Assembly (NCBI GenBank): GCA_900618425.1
Contig: UZAN01046314.1
Span: 1-20,634, forward strand
Reading direction: 5' to 3'
Source of the DNA: Echinostoma caproni
Taxonomy: Eukaryota > Platyhelminthes > Trematoda > Plagiorchiida > Echinostomatidae
Length of the DNA stretch: 20,634 nucleotides
The translations under genes and the position numbers were made by a program. Below, piece by piece: positions 10,886-18,089 of the stretch. Positions within the stretch are counted from its first letter, which is position 1. Each line of letters starts with the position of its first letter. The notes under the pieces are model-generated. The model made no database searches. It had not been told where the DNA came from and worked only from the letters and a program-made list of their open reading frames with translations.

Positions 10886-11619
10886 CTGAAGTTAGCTGCT
10901 TTCAACGTTCGAACACTTGCGCAAGGCAGCACTCCATCGGACATTGAAAATGCTAGCCATGAACTTTTCCTGCTTTACTGAGATTCGCCTACAGGATTTG
11001 AGCGCCGCACTGCACCACGTTTCATCGTCTCTGGATTTTACAAGCTCGTCCACTCTCTACCTCTCCGGAGGGTCAAACGCGGAAGTGACTGTTCATATTG
11101 GCGTCGGGATAGCACTGAGTGCACACGCAGAAGCAGTGTTACTCCACTAGATTCCAATCAATAGTCTACTCTGGATCTTCTGTCTAGAATGATCACTAAG
11201 AGCATCGTAGCGGGTTGAAGAAAGTTTGTCTGTTCGTCATTGTGGCACCCACAGACTGCCATCCTGATGCAACAAATGAGTTCTACCATTAGCTCACCAA
11301 CCTCCCCCACAGCAGATGACATACTGACATTGTGATACTATCCGGCGACTTGAGCTCACAATTAGGTGGGGCAGACGCTGACGAAACCTTAATGACAACG
11401 GCGACCGTCTACCGCAAATCTGCGTTAACCATGATTTATTCCTTTTGTGCACCAATTTTACTGATAATGGATCCAACGTGCCACCTAGCGACCTCCATCA
11501 CCTGATCATCTTTAGACTCAAATAGATCATATTAATGGAGAGATCACGTGTTGAACTGCAAATTCATCTACAGCACCTGTCACAGATCTGATGATGCACT
11601 CGTGTGCACGAAATTTCCT
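10886..11619 (+). pseudogene. RTE-type AP endonuclease domain, broken (copy C)
   Basis: KLAAFNVRTLAQGS opens the domain. Then, with frame changes, come EIRLQDLS (about 10980), a serine-rich stretch, VHIGVGIALSAHAEAVLLH (to about 11147), the PTDCH region (about 11250), and an ILSGDLSSQLG-like AGDFNA equivalent (about 11337-11365). The SDDALVCT end lies near 11590-11610 (normally SDHALV). Compared with copy B this copy keeps the catalytic end but has more frame breaks. It is inactive. The match to copy B is in motif order and wording, not close nucleotide identity. Confidence 0.75.
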
Positions 11620-11939
11620 CTGTGCTTTGTTGGAAAACAGCCGCGTCGCCCATTAGGAATCGATTTGATAAAAATGACCGACCCAAATGTAGTTGCTGCC
11701 AACCGAAATACATAAGCTACTGATCTAGGCAGTCTATCATCCTCAAACGTTGATAGCCAGTGGGATCATATCCGTAACGCCACGTGTAAGTCTGCCAGCA
11801 TAGCGCTTGGCTTAATGAAACGCACCATCCGGCAATGAATACAACACATTTTGTAGGACTCTCAGTGCTGAACTGAAACGGTTCTTCAAAGAGAAGGCCT
11901 CAGTATGGTCGGGCTCTGAAATGGCCATTTGTCCGAACT

Positions 11940-12230
11940 CCTTTAGAAATGCTCCCAAACGACCAGATAGGTTGCTATGGCGCACGATGTTTGCCGAGGC
12001 AGGTAATGGGTGGAAAAAAGCCAAGAGTGGTCAACCTAAGACCTGGCACGAAGGTATGAAATCCCTAACCAGGGGGCTGGGTTACATATGTCACGTTAGG
12101 CCCCCTGGATGGGGACCTTGGGATGATCGTAACCGACGGTTAGAGACACTAAGTGATGTGGTTGATTGTCGTAAAAAGTGGCTCTCGTGCATTTTCTCAA
12201 TTTTTTTGCAACCCCAGACCACTGAAATTC
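11940..12230 (+). pseudogene. RTE-type polymerase C-terminal end (copy C)
   Basis: One intact frame runs from before 11940 to 12286 and contains the family's C-terminal block. It reads LLWRTMFAEAGNGWKKAKSG, KTWHEGMKSLTRGLG, PPGWGPWDDRNRRLETLSD and DCRKKWLSC. This block lies at the very end of trematode RTE-like proteins and is often the best-preserved part because of 5' truncation. The upstream part of the same frame (MAICPNSFRNAPKRPDR) marks the deletion junction. Confidence 0.8.
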
Positions 12231-12354
12231 TTGATTTTCTGTTCGCCTCTACTTTTAATCCTCCCGTCTTTATCCTATTCTTCATCTAAATGGCCAGCGA
12301 AAAGATAGCAACCAAAACCACCGCACGAAGTTGCATGGTTAATGGTTGTACAAA

Positions 12355-12369
12355 CTGAACTGAACTGAA
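12355..12369 (+). repeat. (CTGAA)3 tail marking the RTE 3' end
   Basis: Three CTGAA units follow TTGCATGGTTAATGGTTGTA. A related end (TTGCATGGTTAATGTTTATG then TGAACTGAA) occurs at about 18045-18074, so this is the family's 3' terminus. Confidence 0.7.
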
Positions 12370-13061
12370 CGATCATTCTCTTGGTTTTTCGTTTGTTTTC
12401 ACTAGTATACTTAAGTAGAACCTCAACCTCCGCCGCCAGCACCATCCATGTATTTTGTCCCACTGTTTGTCTATCACTCATTTCTTTTTATCATACCTAT
12501 CCTATTTATAATTAATGTGGCTTTCACTCCCATTAGTATGAGATGGACTCTTCTTCATGGTTTGCTTTCGCTACTATTCACAGAACTGTGTGCAGAAGAA
12601 TTCGTTTAGATGTCAAAAACGGAGTTGCAGTCTATCTACAGTTTTTGAATTTTTGACCTAAGGTGCTCTTGGCTTATATTCATAAGGGACGTGATTTCTA
12701 CTACCTCACCGATATCTTATCCAAAGTTGGTGAACTCTTGATTCTGTTTATCATATCGGTGTGCGATGAACTGCTGCCAAAGGAGATTTCGTAATTTTAA
12801 CTCTAGTAGATGCAATGAAACACGAGTGTAAGGTGGATGGGTGATTGTCCCATTTGAAGCAGAAAGTATAATGCAAGCATTCCGTATTACTGTAGAAATG
12901 AAATTTTACAGCTCATAGATCGCATGGGCATCGTAAGCACCACGGATTTCGCACTTCTGTACCTGTTGCGCTTTGTGTGAAACCCATCTATCTTGTCTGT
13001 CAAGCTATTCAATGTTGGCGGGGACGGATTTTTTTCTCGGCCCTCAGCTCCCACCCCCCAG
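12370..13061. other. Unassigned sequence
   Basis: No gene, repeat or RNA is recognised. A pyrimidine-rich, C-rich tract near 13030-13060 precedes the candidate exon that follows. Confidence 0.5.
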
Positions 13062-13241
13062 CCGAATCCAAAAGAAAATGCGCTTGTAGCACTTGCTGGG
13101 AAAGTGCTACATATTTTGATCTCTCAGAGGCAGTCTTCACTGAGTTGTGAATGCGAGAAGCCATTGACCGAGTCTTCAACGGTGTTGATGAGCCATCAGC
13201 AGCTATCTCACTTGTGGGAGATAAGAAACCGTTTTTCGGTG
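13062..13241 (+). CDS. Candidate 60-codon exon, unrecognised
   Basis: A C-rich acceptor (CCCACCCCCCAG, ending 13061) and a good donor (GGTG then GTAGGT at 13242) bound exactly 60 codons, phase 0 at both ends. The product starts PNPKENALVALAGKVLHILI, continues with SQRQSSLSCECEKPLTESS and ends QQLSHLWEIRNRFSV. It reads like ordinary protein but matches no family I know. A dispersed repeat begins four bases after the donor, so the exon could instead be part of a repeat or a chance frame (it lies inside a longer open frame, 12993-13488). Confidence 0.25.
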
Positions 13242-13245
13242 GTAG

Positions 13246-13365
13246 GTGGCTCTGTCGTCACCCGGTTCACTGCCACGCCTGATCTATTGAAGCCTTATGT
13301 GGTCCGCCGCTCCAAGCTTCAGGATCATGGTTGCCGGTTTCCTCACAACATAAACATGACAATAC
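13246..13365 (+). repeat. Dispersed repeat, copy 1 (unnamed family)
   Basis: It shares with 14008-14153 a 19-base exact block, CTATTGAAGCCTTATGTGG (here at about 13284), plus diverged flanks. Examples are TCGTCACCCGGTTCACTGCC against TGTCACTCGGCTCGCTATCA, and CATGGTTGCCGGTTTCCTCA against a GGATTACCGGTCTTCTCTTA equivalent. Both copies have the same orientation. The start, TGGCTCTGTCGTCAC, is loosely A-box-like, so a SINE is possible but unproven. Confidence 0.6.
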
Positions 13366-13602
13366 AAAATCACAAAAGCTCATTCATTATGTTATGTATG
13401 AACTGGCTACTAAAACCAATAGACATACGGTCACTGTCTGGATCGGACACCGTGGTTCATCCAGCCCCTGGTCGTAAAAGACCCGTCTGAAAAGCATATG
13501 ATCAGACTGACAGGATAGCGGTCTGTAACGAATTTCGGACTTGAAACACCTTTCTGTAGCATCTCAAATCGAGATCGTAATCTGGTTTTAAATGCATCTT
13601 GA

Positions 13603-13925
13603 TGTGGTCGTCATCATCGTACAGCGAATTACAGTGAAGCGAACTTCACTGACCGCTGCTAAACGTGTTACTCATGTCAGTAAATAGACTACCTCAGCGT
13701 ACAATGTTTGCTGAGGCAAGTAATCGGTAGAAGGAAGTCCAAGGCAGACTATGATATCGCATCAGGGTATGAACATACTAACCAGGAGAGAGTCGCGTTA
13801 GACTTCTTAGATATGGACCTCGTAATCAGCGTAATCGATGGCTATGGAAGGTGAATGATATGACTGAGTGTCGTAACCAGTGGTGCTCATCGATCTACTC
13901 ATTACCCTTGCAACCTTGGTCCACC
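13603..13925 (+). mobile_element. RTE-type 3' end joined to a leader-like segment (copy D)
   Basis: From about 13663 the text reads, with stops, LLMSVNRLPQRTMFAEASNR, then KEVQG, then RYGPRNQRNRWLWKVND and MTECRNQWCSSIYSLPLQP. This is the polymerase C-terminus seen in copy C at 11960-12215. Just upstream, 13603-13660 matches the reverse strand of about 18206-18263, a segment that elsewhere lies ahead of an endonuclease start. The copy therefore looks like leader plus C-terminus with everything between deleted. Confidence 0.65.
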
Positions 13926-14007
13926 TGAAGTATCTATTCCTAAGTTGAAACTCTTTTCAGCTCTCTGCACGACGGAGTCCGCTATATCCTTCAAATCTCT
14001 TATTATA

Positions 14008-14153
14008 GGCGATAGACAGCCCTACTGTCACTCGGCTCGCTATCACACTCAACCTATTGAAGCCTTATGTGGTTTGCCAATCCGAGTCTCAGGGTTGGAT
14101 TACCGGTCTTCTCTTAAACCGCGAATGAACAATGCAGCTCACATGAACCACTG
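14008..14153 (+). repeat. Dispersed repeat, copy 2 (unnamed family)
   Basis: Partner of 13246-13365, with the shared exact block at about 14055-14073. The sequence is diverged elsewhere. The two copies flank the RTE fragment at 13603-13925. Confidence 0.6.
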
Positions 14154-14329
14154 AATGCACACTCTGCCTACAATCCCACAACATTTTATTACCCTCACTA
14201 GCATTCGAAGTTTAAATGGAGATGTTAATTATGTGCACCACCTCCTCCTCGACTTCATTTTTGACCGAGACAAATCTTTCCCTCGTCAGACACTGCTCAT
14301 CTTTTCCCTAATTATTTCATGCCTTCTTC

Positions 14330-16052
14330 TTTTCAAAGGTGGCTGCAGAAGTGATCCTCTGAACTGCCGTCCAGTCACACTTCTTCCTGTTCTGTCAAAG
14401 GGACTTGTTGTGTCCGAATCCCGTTTGATCACAATGCACACAACAAGATATCACACGATGACACACAAGGAACACACGTACCTCAACGGCCACACTAGTC
14501 ATCTAGCCCCACGAGTACGATCACAGCACAGATTGGACGCCACGAGCACTAGTAGCCTTCTCCTAGCTACGCAAGCAAGAACAGAGATAGTGCACAGCAA
14601 ACGTATACTTGACACACAAGAAGCAAGTCAATTTACAAGTTTTACTCTGATGCTTATATGTGACCCAAAATAGCATCGATTAATGTAAGAAAAAGATTGT
14701 ACCAATCAAGTACACAGCAAAGTTCAATCGGTCATAGGTCACGGATCAGACGGACGGAGTGAATGTTTCCGTATGACGCAATATTATTGATTAATCACCT
14801 CGAGATTAGTATTGATTCGAGATGCCCCTAATTGAAAATACTCGAAAAATAGGCAGTTTTAGGTAAAAATAGTCTTTTTACCTAACAGTACTGGAATCGA
14901 TTGTTGCTGATTTTCTGGTTCAGCATTTCGAGAAGTATAACATTCTTCCGCTGGCCTAACACGGGTTTCAAAGAAAACGGTCGTGCACCACAAACCTGCT
15001 ACTTGCACGAGGTGAGTGGACAAGATAAGTTGACGCGGGTGAGGCAATAGACAGTCTACTTAGACTTCTCCAAAGCTTCAAACAGGGTTACCCACCGTAT
15101 ACTGCTACGAAAGCTCCATAACTACTGTTTTCGAGGACTGCTCCTTGACTGGATTGAGGAATTTCCTCGACAACGTACTGTATGTGTTCGAGTTAATGGT
15201 ACTCTGTCGGAACCGATTGAGGCTGTCCGTGGAGTTCCAAAAGGATCCGTACTTGGCCGTACCTTTTCCTAGCATTCACAAACGACCTATCAGCTGTCCA
15301 TGGAGAACAGGCATTATTATTCGCTGACGACGCCAAAACATGTAGGATGATAAATCATCCTGAAGATTATGAAACCCTGCGGGAAACTCGAAGCAGCTAT
15401 TGATGGCCTGCTATTAATGACCTCAAATTCAATGTTGACAAATGCAAGGTTGTATCGTTGCGTCACAGGGGTCGCTCTCTATACTTACTTGGAACTCAGC
15501 CATTACCGCGTGCTCCAAACGAAAAGAATGTGGGAGTTATTGTTCGTGAGAATTTAGGATGTTTCAAACATTGCGCAATGCCGTAAAGCACTTTAGGTTG
15601 CTAAAACGTGCTTTTTGGGTTATTCAAAGCAGACCTATTGCCCCGTTTGCTATCAGCATACACTAAACAACACAGCGAGTATGCTATACAGGCTTGGAAT
15701 CCATGGCTAATTGGCGACCAAAAGGCATTCGAAGGCCCACAGAGAACAGCAATCAAAATGGTCAAAGGGTTAAAATCTAAAACCGGCGATGAAAGGCTGC
15801 AGAATCTCGGACTCTGTTTTTCTGAATACCGTTGAATTCAGGGAGACATGATCCTCGTATATCAAAAACTATCCAGGAATGGTCACCTAAGAGGACACTT
15901 TTACTCCACAAAAAGTCGGATAGACTGCAAGCGTCACTCTTTCAGCCTCAGAGTTTTAATACCGGGAAATCTCTTCCACCTCAATTTGGTTGTACACCAA
16001 CCATGGATTCATTTAAGTCAAGGCTCAACGAAGCATTGTAACACCTAATTTT
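14330..16052 (+). mobile_element. CR1-like non-LTR retrotransposon fragment, split by an LTR
   Basis: Polymerase motifs appear in order. FKGGCRSDPLNCRPVTLLPV ends with LSK at 14400. After the inserted block (14406-14887) come VLESIVADFLVQHFEKYNIL (14888 on), HGFQRKRSCTTNLLLARG and VDAGEAID. Next are VYLDFSKAFNRVTHRILLRK (about 15050-15110, motif A), VRGVPKGSVLG (about 15228), a FADDAK-like catalytic box (about 15318-15335), and the C-terminal YTKQHSEYAIQAWNPWL (about 15655). After a frame change near 15840 it ends with LVYQKLSRNGHLRGHFYST. Stops (for example at 14952 and about 15023) and frame changes make it dead. 14155-14329 has no clear homology. Confidence 0.85.
14406..14887. mobile_element. 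Probable solo LTR (482 bp) inside the CR1-like polymerase
   Basis: The block starts TGTTGTGTCC and ends TTTACCTAACA, so it has TG..CA termini within short TGTT/AACA inverted ends. It is flanked by GGACT (14401-14405) and GTACT (14888-14892), a 5-base duplication with one mismatch. Removing the block plus one duplicate joins codons LSK and VLES of the polymerase in frame, so it was clearly inserted. There is no internal coding region, hence a solo LTR left by recombination. A perfect 10-bp hairpin (arms 14860-14869 and 14875-14884) lies just inside the 3' end. A TATA-like CTTATATG occurs near 14651. Orientation and family are not determined, and a short-ended DNA transposon remains possible. 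Confidence 0.65.
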
Positions 16053-16244
16053 TCAGCACCCATGAATGAACGTTCTAGTTTGCTATTCCATTGTACTACC
16101 AACCGAGCCCAATGTGTACAGATCCTGTGGGACTCAATAAGCACCAGCTTTGCAATTTACTCAACAAAAATTTGATTTCCTGTTTAAATTTGGTGTGTGC
16201 GCATATATCAATCATTATATGGTATATTCCCGACCTTGAATTGC

Positions 16245-16690
16245 AGCCTATTCGGCTGAAACTTCGGTTCCCTTCTATCATCCGATCACTATCGCTTCTG
16301 TAATTTCGAAAGTGTTTGAAACCACTATCTCCTACTAACTATGTACGCTTCTCGAATGCGAAGGTTTGTTGAATGCCCGTCAGTATGGATTTCGCCCTCG
16401 TCAATCTACGGGTGGCCCACTGGCGCTCACATCATATTCCTGGTCAACTGCACTTGATAACCACGGAGAAACTCACATGGCCTCGCTCGACATTTCAAAG
16501 TCGGTTTTGTATTCGGTTCCATCTATAAATAAGCAGCTTCTCATCTTATAAAATCTCATATCCACCCGATGCTCGAATACTGCAGTCACTTAGGATGTGG
16601 AACTTCGCAGTCCGCTCTTTCTCTCGCGGACCATGTTCAACGCAAAGTCATCCGACTGATCGACGAACCTGCAGTAGCTTTCCAATCTCG
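16245..16690 (+). pseudogene. Jockey/CR1-like reverse transcriptase fragment with internal deletion
   Basis: HPITIASVISKVFETT (about 16270-16325) is followed by ECEGLLNARQYGFRPRQSTG (about 16357-16410), LALTSYSWSTALDNHGETH, and MASLDISKSVL (about 16478-16510). That is motif A with the usual AFD lost. The sequence then jumps into the thumb/C-terminal region: IKSHIHPMLEYCSHLGCG (about 16553-16605) and DHVQRKVIRLIDEPA (to about 16675). The catalytic YADD portion is absent, so a deletion joins motif A to the C-terminal block. The wording differs from the CR1-like copy ending at 16052, so it is a separate family. Confidence 0.75.
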
Positions 16691-17053
16691 GAGCAGTTAC
16701 TTCTTTATCTCTTTTCTATCTTGGTCTCTACTCTTTGAACTCATTTAAGCGGGTCCTCTCTTCTTGAACTTTTTATCCATCTCTCCCTCAGGCGGACAGT
16801 TACCCTTATCAGGTTTCTGTTCCCAGATATCTAACCAGTCTTCTTTTCTCTTCAGGACTGCGGAATTGTAGTATACTTACCATCTCCTTGCTTCCAACCA
16901 CTTATAATCCTACTATTTTCAAGGCAGGATTCACAAATTAATTCCCACTTGAATGTACCCCCCCACTCTCCCCCTTACAGTATTTCATTGTCTATGGGGC
17001 TTACCCTTTTGGCTTCATATTACTTTGTGTGTGTGTTATAAAAAAATGTATGA
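16691..17053. other. Unassigned, pyrimidine-rich
   Basis: C/T-rich sequence on the plus strand with a C-run near 16957. It may hold the untranslated 3' part of the fragment before it or the A/T-rich tail flank of the minus-strand element that ends at 17054. No gene is recognised. Confidence 0.4.
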
Positions 17054-17112
17054 AGAGTAGCAAGATTGGATTAGCACATTCGTTGGTTAAGAGGCACCAG
17101 GCAATCTTGATG
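17054..17112. repeat. 59-bp direct repeat, unit 1 (3' end of copy 1)
   Basis: Begins AGAGTAGCAAGATTGGATTA on the plus strand and matches 17374-17432 at 54 of 59 bases with no gaps. It marks the common 3' end of the two hammerhead elements. Confidence 0.85.
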
Positions 17113-17203
17113 TTCTTGGGTGTGGGTTTCACTCCTTGGGAGATTGTAAATTCCTCACAATTTCATGCATTTGCATGTGATAGAAATGTTTATGATAACC
17201 AAC

Positions 17204-17264
17204 AAAAAGCACTGGACAGCTGTTTCGTCTTGTTTGTGACTCGTCAGCAGTGGGAACCTTTTTT
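17204..17264 (-). ncRNA. Type I hammerhead ribozyme, core intact
   Basis: On the minus strand, CTGACGA (17247-17241) is followed by stem II GTC/GAC (17240-17238 with 17229-17227; loop ACAAACAA), then GAAA (17226-17223). The minimal stem III is A-T and C-G closing the self-complementary loop AGCT, followed by T16.1 (17216) and C17 (17215). Stem I is CACTG (17252-17248) paired perfectly with CAGTG (17214-17210). It extends past a 5-base internal bulge (GTTCC) by AAAAAG with CTTTTT (17204-17209). All invariant core positions are present. Cleavage is predicted between 17215 and 17214. A competing hairpin, GGAAC with GTTCC around the A-run, could hold back folding. The very short palindromic stem III is a feature of animal hammerheads thought to act as dimers. 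Confidence 0.8.
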
Positions 17265-17274
17265 GTTCCTGTCA

Positions 17275-17328
17275 GGACTCGAACCGCGAATGTTCAGGTT
17301 GGGACTTCAAACCCTTACCCCTGAGCTA
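17275..17328 (-). promoter_or_regulatory. tRNA-like internal pol III promoter (A and B boxes), copy 1
   Basis: The A box reads TAGCTCAGGGGT (17328-17317 on the minus strand) and fits the TRGCNNAGYNGG pattern apart from one position. The B box, GGTTCGAGTCC (17285-17275), matches GGTTCGANTCC exactly. The spacing is tRNA-like. The acceptor and T stems do not pair well, so it is a tRNA-derived head, not a tRNA gene. Confidence 0.7.
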
Positions 17329-17373
17329 CACGGTCGACGGTCATCAACTTGTGTGAATGGCTCATTCTGTTTT

Positions 17374-17432
17374 AGAGTAGCAAGCTTGGATTAGCCCATT
17401 CGTTTGTTAAGAGACACCAGGCACTCTTGATG
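17374..17432. repeat. 59-bp direct repeat, unit 2 (3' end of copy 2)
   Basis: Begins AGAGTAGCAAGCTTGGATTA on the plus strand; partner of 17054-17112. Confidence 0.85.
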
Positions 17433-17758
17433 AAGTGGTCAAGTTGAAATGCTTCCAACTGAGTCATAACGGTAGAGGCTAGTGCTGAGATGAACTAGAC
17501 TTGATGCACGCAATGGGCTCTCAAAGATGGACTGTGCTATATTGTGTATAAATGAAATGAAAAATGTTCATTTAAAATTGGTTCAGCTTGTTGGATTCTA
17601 GGGAGTTTTGTCTAGAGAGGTCAACGCTAACCCCATCCTTATTGTTGCGGATTGATCGCGCTGCACCTACATTGAATGGCTGCACAGGTGTGGGTGACTG
17701 TGCGTTTTTATGGTTCGGCGGCTCCTGACCACAACGAAACGGATCCATTGATAAGGAA

Positions 17759-17801
17759 TACTGTACAGCTGTTTTGACTTTGTCAGGTCTCATCAACTGT
17801 G
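17759..17801 (-). ncRNA. Decayed hammerhead ribozyme, copy 2
   Basis: On the minus strand, TTGATGA (17796-17790) stands for CTGATGA. Stem II, GAC with GTC, keeps pairing through a compensatory change relative to schistosome-type GTC/GAC. AAAA (17775-17772) replaces GAAA. CAGCTG followed by T and A (17771-17764) preserves the palindromic stem III and an allowed cleavage-site base. Stem I (CACAG with CAGTA) has two mismatches. Changes at core positions C3 and G12 should abolish cleavage. The alignment with copy 1 is base for base through the core, so this is a relic, not chance. Confidence 0.6.
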
Positions 17802-17822
17802 AGAATCTATTGTCTTAACTAA

Positions 17823-17876
17823 GGATGGAACCCGGGACTTCACTGGTAGAACGCGAGCATACTACCCACTTGACCA
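17823..17876 (-). promoter_or_regulatory. tRNA-like internal pol III promoter (A and B boxes), copy 2
   Basis: The A box TGGTCAAGTGGG (17876-17865) and a B box with GGTTCCATCC (17832-17823; one base short of GGTTCGANTCC) lie in the same places as in copy 1. The surroundings (GGTGGTCAAGTGGGTAG) resemble a tRNA-Gly or -Glu head. Confidence 0.6.
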
Positions 17877-18011
17877 CCGGGTGAACCATCAGTTCGTTCT
17901 TTTCATTTTGTACTTTATATAATATAGCGAGCCCATCATTACAAGCTCAGTACTCGAGGGTGTTTACTGTATTATTTTAATGTTTCCTCTGTTCGTCTTT
18001 GCACTTAGCTA

Positions 18012-18074
18012 GCCAAAAGAGAGCCATCAACTGGTGGCACAGAATTGCATGGTTAATGTTTATGTGAACTGAAA
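18012..18074 (+). mobile_element. RTE-type 3' untranslated end (copy E)
   Basis: AGCCAAAAGAGAGCCATCAA followed by GAATTGCATGGTTAATG and TGAACTGAA parallels 12288-12369 of copy C (GGCCAGCGAAAAGATAGCAA, TTGCATGGTTAATGG, CTGAA repeats). Only the last stretch of the element is present, as expected from strong 5' truncation. Confidence 0.6.
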
Positions 18075-18089
18075 ACCCGAAACTGGTGC

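Larger units (their letters stand above)
10380..12369 (+). mobile_element. RTE-type element with internal deletion (copy C)
   Basis: In one orientation this holds a leader (about 10390-10880), an endonuclease (10886-11619), the linker after it (to about 11835), the polymerase C-terminus (about 11940-12230) and a 3' untranslated tail ending in three CTGAA repeats at 12355-12369. Nearly all of the reverse transcriptase, including its catalytic box, is missing between about 11840 and 11940. RTE-clade elements typically end in short tandem repeats rather than poly(A), which fits the tail. The copy is dead as a coding unit; it could have moved only with enzymes supplied from elsewhere. Confidence 0.75.
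17054..17340 (-). mobile_element. tRNA-headed hammerhead element, copy 1
   Basis: Reading the minus strand from 17340 down: a tRNA-like head with A box (17317-17328) and exact B box (17275-17285), then a hammerhead fold (17204-17264). About 90 bases of middle sequence follow, then a 59-base 3' block (17112-17054) shared with copy 2 at 54 of 59 positions. The element ends at CTACTCT next to an A/T-rich flank. It carries no coding capacity. In schistosomes, the Sm-alpha SINE-like family combines a pol III promoter with a hammerhead, and this element has the same plan. The exact 5' end and target duplication are not resolved. Confidence 0.7.
17374..17890 (-). mobile_element. tRNA-headed hammerhead element, copy 2
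   Basis: It has the same order on the minus strand: A box (17876-17865), B box (17832-17823), hammerhead-like segment (about 17801-17759), a longer middle of about 327 bases, and the shared 59-base 3' block (17432-17374). The distance from the first A-box base to the ribozyme core is 80 bases, against 81 in copy 1. The copies are therefore homologous although the heads have diverged. Copy 2 lies head-to-tail upstream of copy 1 in the transcription direction, with only about 33 bases between them. Confidence 0.65.

Noticed and set aside
11588..11613. Hammerhead-like CTGATGA, hairpin, CGAAA
   Set aside because: An extra C lies between stem II and GAAA, the first stem II pair is T with C, and no stem I partner or cleavage site fits. 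The bases encode the SDDALV end of the RTE endonuclease, which explains them.
17275..17340. A tRNA gene on the minus strand
   Set aside because: A and B boxes are good, but acceptor and T stems do not pair and the sequence leads straight into a ribozyme; it is a SINE-type head.
17029..17394. 121-codon plus-strand frame
   Set aside because: It runs antisense through the tRNA-like head and ribozyme of copy 1, so it is a by-product of that element.
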